In this document: piece by piece, positions 25,624 to 36,470 of the stretch
Position numbering within the stretch: position 1 is the stretch's first letter
How the letters are laid out: each line of letters begins with the position of its first letter
Origin: Phorcus lineatus
Lineage: Eukaryota; Mollusca; Gastropoda; Trochida; Trochidae
Length of the DNA: 64,000 nucleotides
Assembly: GCA_921293015.1 (NCBI GenBank)
Contig: OV121084.1
Coordinates: 48,395,864-48,459,863, forward strand
Direction of reading: 5' to 3'
Notes under the pieces: generated by a model
The model's database searches: none
Seen by the model: only the letters and a program-made list of their open reading frames with translations
What the model was told of the DNA's origin: nothing
Translations under genes and position numbers: made by a program

Positions 25624-25806
25624 TTGTATTGTGTGATGTAAGTTGTCTGCCCTCTACGAAAAGGAGTATACTCAATATGCTACATTGTATTGTGTGATGT
25701 AAGTTGTCTGCCCTCTACGAAAAGGAGTATACTCAATATGCTACATTGTATTGTGTGATGTAAGTTGTCTGCCCTCTACGAAAAGGAGTATACTCAATGT
25801 ACTACA
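25624..25806. repeat. 61-bp tandem triplication
   Basis: Units start at 25624, 25685 and 25746. The first two are identical and the third differs at two bases near its end (GTAC for ATGC region). After the third unit, ATGTATTG begins a decayed fourth copy. The near identity implies a very recent expansion, so copy number probably varies between individuals. No coding frame runs through it. Confidence 0.97.
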
Positions 25807-26700
25807 ATGTATTGATTAATCATGTGAATGTTCAACAAGGATTTCATGTGCATTTAAATTGTGGCGGTTGTGTATCAGTTTTAAGTTGAATAAATTATTA
25901 TTATGTATGGTTTGTTTATTGGGGGGATTATCTTATGTTTTATGAATTAAAAAAACAAGTTTATTTTAAAGGATGCAAACTAATAGAGTTTAGACAAACC
26001 TTGACAATTATTTTTATAATATATGTATCTAATATGTAGGTTGATCTTCAGCCTGAGATGGTAAATAATGGAAAATTTATAATTATGCAAATTTATTTCT
26101 TTTTTTATCTTAATTGAATGCAATTGTTTCCGCATTAAATTTTGCCAAGTTGATAAAAGGGTTAACGTTCTGCAAAGACAATGTTAACTGAATAATTTAA
26201 ATTATAATTTTTTTTAAAAAGTGTCACAAACAGAACATTTTCTTTTAACATCCAAGCCATATGGGAAATAATGTCAAACTTGTTAGAACTTCTATTCATG
26301 GCCTCAATAAAAATTGTAATATGCTGCCCAATGTAACAAGTCACGTTACAAAGTAAACTCAATGCCTTGAACTCAGTTTTTGTCCGCTTTACAACATTAG
26401 AGATAACACATTTTAAAGGTTTTGATGGTTGATATAATTAAATTAAGATTTATCATTCAAAGAAGTTGAAGCTTTTCAATATCTCAAAGAATTGACACCC
26501 ATTTATACAATTCCAATGACAACATACAAAATGAATGAATGGTTTACATAACTTGCATACCCTGTCTCTGAGATTTTGTAAGAAGTTTGAAGACAGAGAT
26601 AGCCATTTCAAAGTTTATTTAGGATGCAGCAGTTCTGGAGGAAAAGTTTAAACTTTATAAAATCAAATCCATCAAAAAAAACAGATTCAATAAAGGAAGA
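25807..26700. other. gene-free AT-rich stretch
   Basis: No gene recognised. The stretch has short A/T runs and one ATGCAAAT octamer at 26085-26092 that is not significant alone. Confidence 0.55.
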
Positions 26701-26729
26701 ATCTAGACTGTGTATAAGGCTTCGTCATA
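26701..26729 (-). repeat. dispersed repeat family D, short diverged fragment
   Basis: CTAGACTGTGTATAAGGCTTC followed by GTCAT matches the middle of the family-D repeat in minus orientation. The fragment is short and could be partly chance. Confidence 0.45.
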
Positions 26730-28629
26730 ATTTATTACAATTATTGTAACAAGTCTAGAAAACATTGCGAGTCCAAATGTCACTTTGTGCAAAGATAATT
26801 CTATATTAATGTTCTGATCCTAAACCTCTTGAGGGGGAACAAATTAAAAAAGATAAGTTCTTGTGCCTTTTAGGGGTTGTAAATCAAGGATTCAACAAAA
26901 ATTTCAAATTTTGACAAACAAAATTAAAAGTGTCCAACTGTTTTGTTTCTGAAGCAAAATTTGAAAACCTGTCTTGATAACTTCAACCTTGGAATGGAAT
27001 CTTTTGAAACCTATTCTTAACCATGTTAACAAAATATTTGGATAAGATTGACATCTGATGCTTTTCTTCACATATTTCAGTCAAATCATTTGAGTTTTAT
27101 GAAGATTGTCATCATCATGATATCAAATCATGATAGGTAAACTTAGGTAAATATGTATTTATTATTTGAGGTTCAATTTAAAAAATCAAGTTACACCTTT
27201 GTATTCTAAGTATAGATTTAAACTAGTCTCATTGTGATTCTAAAAACAAGAGATTTGCAAGTGCGTAGTAGATAACAAACCCTCCTTAATCTTCCTAAGA
27301 ATGAATTATCTATGTTTTGTTATTCAAAGATTACTTATGTTTGTATTTATTGGACGTGAAGAATAAAACAGTGTCACTTCATGATCAAGGGCTTAAAACA
27401 AACAATCCTTTTATTCCCTTCAAACTTAATATATTGATGATTTGAAAATCTTAAATAACAATAATGTCAAAGAATATGTACAAAGCTCAAATCCTTTAAT
27501 CGGATAATATCATTGATATGTGATCAACAAACTAAATTTTATTTTCTGGCTTGTAATATATAACTCAAGTAGATGTAATCTGGTAATACCTAATAAAATT
27601 TTCTTTAATACACTGACAGTAAGTAATGGATGTTTATTGACCTGTTGATAATGATATACTTTCTGTGAGAAATGATTGATAGACTCGTTGAAGTTTGACA
27701 TTAAATTATCTGAACAAACACTTTTAAGCTCAATTGGTGATCGTCATTTGTTGACCAACAATCCCTCCGTGCTTAAGGTTTTATAAAGCAAACATTCGTC
27801 GTTGATATGAACACTTGTCTATTTCAACACTGACAGCTATAGGCGAAGTTGATAAGAAATCGATGTGCTTTCATTAGCAAAAGAGTATACAGAATTATTT
27901 ATCACTAATTTGTAACTTAGATTGTGTCAACTTATGTCATATATAAATTGTTATTTGAAATCGGTTTAAACATATCATAAACTGTTGATGTGGCTTTATA
28001 ATCCTCTTAAAATAATAAAATACTTCAAAAAGTCTTAAATAAAGAGAGTTTGCTGAAATTAATCACCTTAAAAAATGTATTTTGTTTGAAATGATATGTA
28101 ACTTCAGTTTAATTCATCCATGTTATATTTGAAATGAAAACGCATTTTTACAGGTAAATAACACTTTATAATAACTTAAAAACTGGTGCATAAGATATAA
28201 TATATACTTATATGATAAATTTGCTGAGTTTATTGAAGAAAATGTTAAAAAAGTGTGAATTAATTTTGCATTTGTCTGTTGCATTGATCAAGTTTAGGAC
28301 CATAATCTTTCGTTTTTCTCGTACCTCAGCGTGACTAAGAGCAAACATTCATTTCCTGCCTCCCTGTCATTGTGAATAATCCAATCGTAAACCATAGACC
28401 TTTGCCTTAAGATTTGAGACTCTCGCTCATAACATAGTCGTCAATACACAGCTGATGACATTATTATCCACTGCAAATATTTAAACTCTTGCTTATTCAA
28501 ATTTGAGTCCAGCACTCTAATTTCCGCCTTGAGTCGGATATACTTGACCCTCAAGCTGATAGCCATATCAACGTACATTACTGTCCAGTGAAGAAATTTG
28601 AGGTGTCATTGTCTTGTCAATTATGGCTA
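26730..28629. other. gene-free stretch with an island at about 28310-28570
   Basis: No gene recognised. The interval 28310-28570, next to a family-B MITE, is less AT-rich and non-repetitive. It is a possible conserved non-coding element. Confidence 0.45.
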
Positions 28630-28980
28630 TTAAATGGGCAGTAACAAAAAAAATCTTTTTCTTCAAATTTGCCCCAATAAATGTTAATGCCAAATGTAGT
28701 ATCTTTAGAGGGTATAACACCTCATAAGTCATCCTGATTATTTGTAGTTGTAGAAAAATTATCAAGTAACAAGCAAAAAGTACTGCTGGCCATTTTAGTG
28801 TGAACACCTTTTAATCATTTAGGGCAGGGAAATTGATTCGCTTAGGTTAACCGAATCATTTGAGACCTGCCTTTTTTTACTGAAACAGATAAGCTTACAA
28901 TCAGTAGTATTAACTCATTTTTGTTATACCACTTTCTTTACCTTTAAAAAATGTGCTACTGCCCCTTTAAAGAGCCCCTC
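28630..28980 (+). mobile_element. MITE family B, copy 1, TTAA-flanked
   Basis: The 351-bp element is bounded by TTAA. Its ends are ATGGGCAGTA on the left and TACTGCCCCT on the right. It aligns in the same orientation with 62280-62640, most clearly in the middle (GGCCATTTT, GTG-AAACACCTTT, GGGAAAT-GATT). The left terminus has lost two matches to the canonical AGGGGCAGT. No transposase is encoded. TTAA flanks suggest piggyBac-type mobilisation, which is inferred. Confidence 0.82.
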
Positions 28981-30974
28981 TCATTTAAATGATTTGTTCA
29001 GTAGAGTGACAATACAAAGGTATAAAGTCATGATTCTGATCGAAAACTAGACAATATTGTGGATGAATGAATTAAATGTAATTTTAGATACTTATGGAAA
29101 GCATGCAGGCTGAAGATTCTTGAAAAGCTATATGACCAGTATGTAAATGGTTGCATGATGTGATATCCAATTTGGCACACACACAAGGATGTTTTTATAG
29201 ACTTTTATAACGATAAAGGTATTAAAAGTTTTGCAAAACCACGAGAGTGTCATATATGACCAATCTTTTGTCGATGGCGTAGTTGGTTCAAAAGTGATAT
29301 TATGTTATTAGGAATGTTAAAGTTTACATTCTTTATCAATTGTGTTCTCTATTTTTATTTTGTGACAGATATTCATTAACTTACATTTTCATTCATTGAA
29401 AAATACACATGAAGTTAAGAATTTAAAGCTAGAATATTTACCTACAACTTTTGCCAATGAACTTTCTATCATAGCAATTTATTTCAGGAGTGGCAGATTT
29501 GAGATTTAGTGAACAGTTCATGTAAAGTTTGAGTGAAAAATGACCAGATTATTTGGATCAACAAGCCACAAATTAGTGTCTCTAACCCTGTATCAGATAA
29601 TACACATTAATTTCATCGATCTTCAGCCAGTTGTTAAGAAAGCAAAGGACGTATAGATTCTCCCTGTCTCACTACCACACTACGTTGTTAGAGATTCACA
29701 AAGGATTGCAAACCTTATCACCCGTATAATTTTGTTTCTGCGTTCATTTCGACATTTACATGTCAGTGTGATGGTTTCATGTTGTTTGTGACGCCTCTTT
29801 CTTCAGATGGATTCCATGTATGTATCGGGAGTGTAGTTTTTGCCCTGATTTCTTGTCGATTCATTAGTTTTCTTTATTGAAGTTTTCCTATCTGTGCTTC
29901 AACAACAGCTGAATTGAGTTAAGCACTGTCATTGTGACATTCCATGTGTTCAATTAATTTCATTAGTATCTCGGTCATGAAAAAATATTGAAGTAAACAT
30001 GTTTAACAGAGCCAGGTCGTTTTAAGTCTTTGAATAAGAACATATTGTAAAACTTTTGTTGCCTCAATGGCAGGATCATTTCTGCATATTTGTCTTCTTG
30101 TTTTCTTTAAACTTTTAGTGTTATGAAACTATTAACTTTATATTTTATAAGATGTAAAGTCTATTAAAAGATGTTGAAGTTAGCGGCTCCAACACTGATT
30201 TGAAATAATTATGTTGTTATATTTGTAGGGTTCATGAATTAACAAAATTAATGTCCTCTTTTGCAAGATTTAAAAAATCTATCTATCTATAATAAATCGT
30301 GGATAATATAATCTATGTAAAACAAATTTCATCGTTGATTTTTGAAAGTCCATTTCAATAGTACATAGAATTACTAATTTATGAATCACTATATTTCCCT
30401 GCAAACCAACTGCCCAATTAGAATATCCTTTATGTTGACATTTTACGTCCAACTCTGTGACAGATGGCAGATTTTGCAGTGACCAATGTCCAGTGGCTGG
30501 AGGGATCAGAGGCCAAGCTCCTTTTGGTCAAGCAGAGATTACACTTGATCTCTGACAGTTTTTTATTGATGTGTTTACACCCATCAATGACATGTTGTGT
30601 TACTTTGTTTGATAGGGGAAATTAACAGGTTTATTGGAATATTTGATAGGTAAATTGGCAATTAATGTTGTTTGTGACAACAAAAGAGAATTAAGCAAAA
30701 TTGTTTGTGATAGATGAGGATTAACTTAAAATGTATTTGTGCATGCAGGGATTGGTTTTGTGTTTCACAGGCAAGAGGGAAGGAATCATTTAAAGGTGAC
30801 AGAATGATCAGGCATTTTGATGATGTGTAATAAACTTTTATTGACATTAATGTCAAGGAAAAAACGATCTTGGTTAATAGAGTCTCATTCATATGATGAA
30901 CAAGAAAAACAGCTGCCAGAATTATGTTTTATAAACATTTTATTCACGGAAAGGTAATTTTCTTATTTCAGTTA
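28981..30974. other. gene-free stretch
   Basis: No gene recognised. TTAAAGAGCCCCTCTC immediately after the MITE resembles a family-A end, but no partner end was found. Confidence 0.5.
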
Positions 30975-31018
30975 TTAGCTCATCAGGTCTGAAAGACCCG
31001 ATGGGCTTATGGCATGGC

Positions 31019-31066
31019 AAGGCGTCCGGCGTCCGTCCATCCGTCCATCCGTCCGTCCATCCGTAA
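31019..31066. repeat. (GTCC)n/(ATCC)n microsatellite inside element copy 1
   Basis: GGCGTCCGGCGTCCGTCC is followed by alternating GTCC and ATCC units. The copy at 54782-54832 differs in unit number and order, as expected for a slippage-prone tract. Confidence 0.9.
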
Positions 31067-31095
31067 ACTTTTCACTTTTTCGACTTCTTCTCCAG

Positions 31096-32470
31096 AACCA
31101 ATGACTCTAGAGAGCTGAAATTTTATGTGCATACTCCTTGGCAAATGAGGATTCTAAATTGTAGATTTCGTGACCCCATGACCCCAAATGGGGTCACAAG
31201 GGTCAAAACCTTAAAAATCTATTTTAATCTTCTTCTCCAGTTCCAAAAGGTCCTGAGAGCTGAAAAGTTGTGTGTAGACTCCTTGGGCACTGGAGATTCT
31301 AAATTGTAGGTTTGGTGACCCCATGACCCCAAATGAGGTCAGAGGGGTCAAAACATGAAAAACCTATTTTCATCTTCTTCTCCAGTTCCAAAAGGTCCAG
31401 AGAGCTGAATAGTTGTGTGTAGACTCCTTGGGCACTGGAGATTCTAAATTGTAGGTTTGGTGACCCAATGACCCCAAATGGGGTCACAGGTAGTCAAAAC
31501 CTGAAAAACCTATTTTCATCTTCTTCTCCAGTTCCAAAAGGTCTAGAGAGCTGAAAAGGTGTGTGTAGACTCCTTGGCCAACGGGGATTCTAAATTATAG
31601 GTTTGGTGACCACTTGACCCCAAATGGGGTCACAGGGGTCAATACCTGAAAAACCTATTTTCATCTTCTTCTCCAGTTCCAAAAGGTCTAAAGAGCTGAA
31701 AAGGTGTGTGTAGACTCCTTGGCCAACGGGGATTCTAAATTATAGGTTTGGTGACCCCATGACCCCAAATGGGGTCACAGGGGTCAAAACCTAAAAACCT
31801 AATTTCATCTTTTTCCCTAGTTCCAAAAGGTCTAGAGAGCTGAAAAGGTGTGTGTAGACTCCTTGGCCAACGGGGATTCTAAATTATAGGTTTGGTGACC
31901 ACTTGACCCCAAATGGGGTCACAGGGGTCAATACCTGAAAAACCTATTTTCATCTTCTTCTCCAGTTCCAAAAGGTCTAGAGAGCTGAAAAGGTGTGTGG
32001 AGACTCCTTGGCCAACGGGGATTCTAAATTGTAGGTTTGGTGACCCCATAACCCCAAATGGGGTCACAGGGGTCAAAACATGAAAAACCTATTTTCATCT
32101 TCTTCTCCAGTTCCAAAAGGTCCAGAGAGCTGAATAGTTGTATGTAGACTCCTTGGCCAACGGGGATTCTAAACTGTAGGTCAAAACCTAAAAAACCTAA
32201 TTTCATCTTTTATCCCTAGTTCGAAAAGGTCTAGAGAGCTGAAAAATTGTGTGAAGACTCCTTTGACACTGGGGATTCTAAAGTATAGGTTTGGTGACCC
32301 CATGACCCCAAATGGGGTCACAGGGGTCAAAACCTTAAAATTCTACTTTCATCTTCTTCTCCAGTTCCAAAAGGTCTTGATAGCTTAATAGTTGTGTGTA
32401 GACTCCTTGGACAATGGGGATTCTGAATTGTAGGTTCGGTGACCCCTTGACCCCAAATGGGCAATGGGCC
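31096..32470. repeat. 145-bp tandem array, about ten units (copy 1)
   Basis: The landmark TTCCAAAAGG (AACCAATGAC in the first unit) occurs at 31096, 31241, 31386, 31532, 31677, 31821, 31966, 32111, 32220 and 32365. Spacing is 144-146 bp except for one 109-bp unit, which has lost the block between the TTCTAAA-TGTAGG and TCAAAACC landmarks. Each full unit contains GTGACCCC-ATGACCCCAAATGGGGTCACAGGGGTCA-like sequence, with a TGACCCC/GGGGTCA palindrome and direct GGGTCA half-sites. Confidence 0.95.
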
Positions 32471-32860
32471 TTTTTTATTTGATTGTGAATAACTCGGACG
32501 TTGGGACAGGCTACCTTTCCTACACTGCCCATGACCCCATGGTCTAAACCCAAGCACCTATATCTATCAAAAGTCTGATGAGCTACAGAGCCCATGGCTC
32601 TATTTTATAATTTAAATTTTCAAAAGGTCACGTTGGTGGTTTTCTAAATAATGTGTGATCTAAAAGAAACCAAATTTAACAGATGGCATACATATTTTGA
32701 TAATGAAAAACATAATCTTGAAAGTTAACTTGTAGTAGTTTATAGATTTAATCTTATCATCAAAGACATAAGATATAACTGCTTTATTATTTTTTTTCAC
32801 ATAAAATTGTAGTGATTAGTTGCCATTTTTTTGACAAAAATGCCTAGATAATCAATCTCT

Positions 32861-33085
32861 TTGACAAGTTACCTTTCTTGTCATGGGAGAATATTCAATT
32901 TTGGTCTTCAATTCATGCCGCGGGAAATTTCTTAGTGGTAATTTTTACAATTTTCCGACAAGTGAACCATCATCCCTTTCACAGGTTACCATTCCAGTCA
33001 TTGAAGGATATTAAATTTTGTTCTTTAAGTTATGCAGCAGGAAGTTTCTTAAAGATAAACTTTAAAATTTTCTGACAGGTGAAAT
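32861..33085. repeat. diverged tandem duplication, period 117 bp
   Basis: TTGACAAGTTACC at 32861 and TTCACAGGTTACC at 32978 begin two homologous blocks. Shared order: ATATTNAATTTTG, TTCAA or TTTAAGTTATGC, GC-GGAA-TTTCTTA, AATTTTC-GACA-GTGAA. The period is divisible by three, so the plus frame at 32878-33075 stays open and reads as two similar 39-residue blocks. Nothing suggests it is a gene. Confidence 0.7.
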
Positions 33086-33462
33086 GTTTTAGGTTTATTG
33101 TCAGGTGGTCAATAGAATTATTTCCAGTCATGCTGTGAAAGGGCTATAAGAGACGTAGGGGGGCCATACCTTTGTCTAATGAGGTATACAAGGTCATAAA
33201 TCAGAACATCTCACACGTTCAGTTCTTCCTGATAAAACTCACAGTTTTGCATTTGGTATTGTTTGATATAGTTAATTCCCAGTAAGCTCTAGGGATTTGC
33301 TGTTGTCTCATCTGATATTTGCATAGCAACATTTCATTTGATTAATTGCTCATAATTATCATCAGTCTAATGAACTTTAACTAATGGGCTGGTTAAGACC
33401 AAAATTTAGTCTATGAACAATTTTAATAATTAAATGTTCCTTCATCAATTATTTTTTTATCA

Positions 33463-33570
33463 TATTCAGTCAATCTAGACTTGCTGTATGTGGACCTAGA
33501 CTGTATTAAAGGCTCCATTATATACACAGTCATGAATCAGGAATATATAGTCCTGCTTCATGACTGTGTT
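33463..33570 (-). repeat. dispersed repeat family D, copy 2, with internal palindrome
   Basis: Positions 33463-33540 match copy 1 (23512-23589) in reverse orientation. The end is itself palindromic: ACACAGTCATGAATCAGGA, an 8-base loop, then TCCTGCTTCATGACTGTGT (about 33522-33567). This suggests a terminal fold-back structure or two abutting ends. Confidence 0.75.
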
Positions 33571-33689
33571 TAGGCCGGGTTTTTAATAAACACTTGTGTG
33601 TTCATGTTGAAATTCTATATAAAAATGTAATTTTAGTTAAGGAATTTGTTATCTATTATTGGTGAAATTTGCTAGTGCTATATAGTCAA

Positions 33690-34011
33690 GTCCCCAGACT
33701 GGATAGCGAAGTGGTTAGCGCATACGGCTTTGAATCCAGAGGTCCAGGGTTTGCATCTCGCCAGGGGCTCAGCAACATTGTCTGCAGTAGAGAACTTTTT
33801 TCAACACGCAGTAAGGTTTGGGTGCAATGTTACACTGAGTTTCAGCACAGTACCATCCATGCTTCACTAGTTCCTGCTGTGCTCGCAGGTTTCACTGCAA
33901 TGAATAGCCACAATGGCGTTGCAGGATTTCTCCCTACCATAATACTAGTGGCCACGATGTAAGTGAAATGCTCTTGAAAGCGGCGTTAAACCTCACTTCA
34001 CTTCACTTCAA
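33690..34011 (+). mobile_element. tRNA-derived SINE, plus strand, near full length
   Basis: The tRNA-like head is GGATAGCGAAGTGGTTAGCG (box A region) and GGTTTGCATCT (box B, mutated from GGTTCGAATCC). The body contains AAGGTTTGGGTGCAATG, TTTCAGC-CAGTACCA and TTTCTCCCT. The end is AAGCGGCGTTAAACC followed by (TCACT)n. It aligns along its length with the SINE at 10128-10434 in reverse. The 97-codon frame from 33669 merely runs through it. Substitutions in box B suggest it is no longer transcribed efficiently. Confidence 0.9.
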
Positions 34012-36050
34012 CTTTAATGCATATTATTTTTGCTTCAGTTTCACCTAAGCCCAAAACTGGGCCTTTTATCAAACAGGTATCAATTTGGAAAACAAAATCT
34101 CATTTTGTGGAGAATCCTTTCCTTCATTTTGTTGAAATAATTATAGATATGTAGGACAAAGTAATGATACATAATGCAACTGCCAACAGCATTATTAGAA
34201 CTGACTCATTCCTGGCTGCCATCAGTTTTTGTGCAGTTTCCACTGGCACCACCTCACGTTTTGTTTTGGCTTATTCTTTTTTTCTTACTTTTACCCCTTG
34301 GGCTATGATTGACATCTTCACATTCAAGGTCAAAGACGTTATGAAAATAGTAAGGTTTCTAGACAATATAGATGATTTGTACCATTAAAATAAATTAAAT
34401 AAAAAAATTGGTATCACTGTACAAAATGTGATTCCGACTGAAAGATGTTGAAAGTTTCCTTGGTTGATACACCATAAATCAGATGAAGATTGAATGTCTC
34501 TAGTTCAAGACAACTTTCAGTTAGGCGAACATGGTCAGCAAGCCTCCATAAATTATTGACACTTGCAATAACAGGAGCTGTCAACTACAACTTTACGACC
34601 TTCATGAAATGAAAACGGGCTATGAAAAGGTGTTTATATTCACTTGCTTAAAATCAAACAGCAATAAAATTGAATATCTTTCTCACAAGTGGAACAATGA
34701 ATCCATTGTTTTCTTAAGCAGTTCTTTCGTTTCAGATAGCTGAATATCAATTTGGTATCCAGAGGAATTTATGAAATCATAAAATGTGTTAGCTGGTCAT
34801 CAAGTGCTGTCTTGTCATATTTTCTGTGGAAATGTAGGTTATATATCATTGATTCAAGGGTCCTTAAATGAGTTGTTATGCAATTGTTCAATTTGATTAA
34901 GATATTACATTCTGCATAGCATACATACTGTATTTCAAAGCTATCAATAAAGAGGATCCCTTTAAATGTTTATTCAAATCAAATGCATGTTCATATTCAA
35001 TTAAAAACAGTAAAAGATCAAATTCACAAAAATATTTTATCAAATCTTTCTTAAATTTATCAACATTATTTAGCATATATATATGCATCACATCCTTATT
35101 ATAAAGAACAATTTTTTTTACGTATATTCATATTATTTTAGGGAAATTACTTACTTGTAAACTAAAAATTTCTGAATATGCTTTTTCTTTTGTTCATTCT
35201 TATGCAATAAGGATAGATTTATTTTAAAACGCAATTTCAAACACAGTATGTACCTCAGACTTCTAATATCCATTTTAATAACTGCTTGAGACTCTTATAC
35301 TTTCAGACAGGCCATTTTGGAAATGAATTTCAAGTGAAGCTTATGCATAGTTCAAAGGTCAACTTTATCATATGAGATTGCTTCATATTTAGGAAATAGG
35401 CTTTACCGTGTTTGTTGATTACATACGATAACACACACACCGGAAACACTTAATGACATCCATTTACAACATGACAAGCGCTGAATGCTATGTAAATGTT
35501 TCCAACATGTGTGATGTGTTTTAAATCTAATGCTTTGGTTTGTGTAACTTCTTTCTAAACTTGTGTCTTAATTGCGTTTAATGGTCTCTGAAAACAGTTT
35601 TTAATGTCTCATGCATATCTTGGAGTAAATGTGTTTTCTTCTAATGAGCGTCTTAATGCAAACTTAAAAAAGCATGTTTTGAATCAGTTGTTGGATTTTT
35701 TGTTAATACTGAAATATGATGTTTCCTTAAATTATGAATTAATCAACGATGATATAATTGACATTATATTAGTCATGGATTAATTATTTGGATTTATTCA
35801 AATTGATTCATGTTTATGATCATTAATTATTTTCTTAAAGAATTTAGTGCTGAGTTTTATAGGACATTGATGTAAAATTAGTATTTTTTCAACTCCAAGG
35901 GAAATTTATTACATTTATAATTATATTAGATTTAAATATATTAAATATTTATGTATAAAATAAACATTGTTTGAATAAAACAAAATCCATATAATTTGGA
36001 CTATTTTCTTTTCCTATTTCTGCTAATTAAATATTTATTATACAGTGACT
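34012..36050. other. gene-free AT-rich stretch
   Basis: No gene recognised. The small frames at 34164-34388 and 34897-35091 show no domain. Confidence 0.55.
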
Positions 36051-36470
36051 GTTTTGGGAGAAAACATTCATAATAGAAGACATCGCTCATGACTTAGGAG
36101 GACACCGATTGGTCAATATGCTCAACGTCAGCACCTCAGGCTACCCTTAAGTGTTTTAATTAAACTCTGGTTCGTATAGCGAGCATCACAGAAACACCTG
36201 TTAACGAGTGTGTTACCTTCTACCTGTATTCAACCAGGTAAACGTGCCTCGATTGTGCTAAGAAACTTGTAGGACAGGTTGTTAGGAGATGGTGCATTGC
36301 GACCTTTTGACACGATCCGCCATGTCAACTTTGCCATTGGTGAGTCGTAGTTTGAGATGGCGGTTATAACAATCATCTTGTCATGGGCTGTTGATTTTAA
36401 ATTTGCATAATACAAGCTTCTTAAAGCCTAGAAGATCAGGATAGAACCACATTGATCCGGTTGCATGGTG
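36051..36470. promoter_or_regulatory. GC-balanced island, candidate conserved non-coding element
   Basis: A sharply delimited interval of balanced composition and high complexity lies between AT-rich flanks. It includes ATTTGCAT (36401-36408, the POU octamer word) and several CAGGTA/ACCTG E-box-like words. No open frame continues through it. The regulatory reading is inference from composition only. Confidence 0.3.

Larger units (their letters stand above)
30975..32606 (+). mobile_element. composite repeat element with internal 145-bp satellite, copy 1
   Basis: The element starts TTAGCTCATCAGG with a small hairpin (GGTCTGAAAGACC), followed by a GTCC-rich microsatellite. It ends CTGATGAGCT, a second hairpin (AGAGCCCATGGCTCT, 32587-32601) and TATTTT. 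AGCTCATCAG and CTGATGAGCT are inverted termini. Between them are about ten units of a 145-bp repeat. The same ends and order recur at 54737-56521, and a terminal relic occurs at 49232. The GTCC tract and start resemble repeats widespread in molluscs. No transposase is encoded. Short open frames such as the repeated GSPNLQFRIP are products of the satellite. Confidence 0.88.

Noticed and set aside
28977..28996. TTAAAGAGCCCCTCTC as another family-A MITE end
   Set aside because: No matching opposite end within about 1 kb, and it overlaps the family-B right border.
31127..32595. Several 60-86-codon open frames with a repeated GSPNLQFRIP-like peptide (also 54893-56472)
   Set aside because: They are translations of the 145-bp satellite units on either strand. 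They follow the repeat period and have no independent start or domain.
30975..32606. CRISPR-like regular repeat array
   Set aside because: Units are contiguous 145-bp tandem repeats without unique spacers, in a eukaryotic context with SINEs and MITEs.
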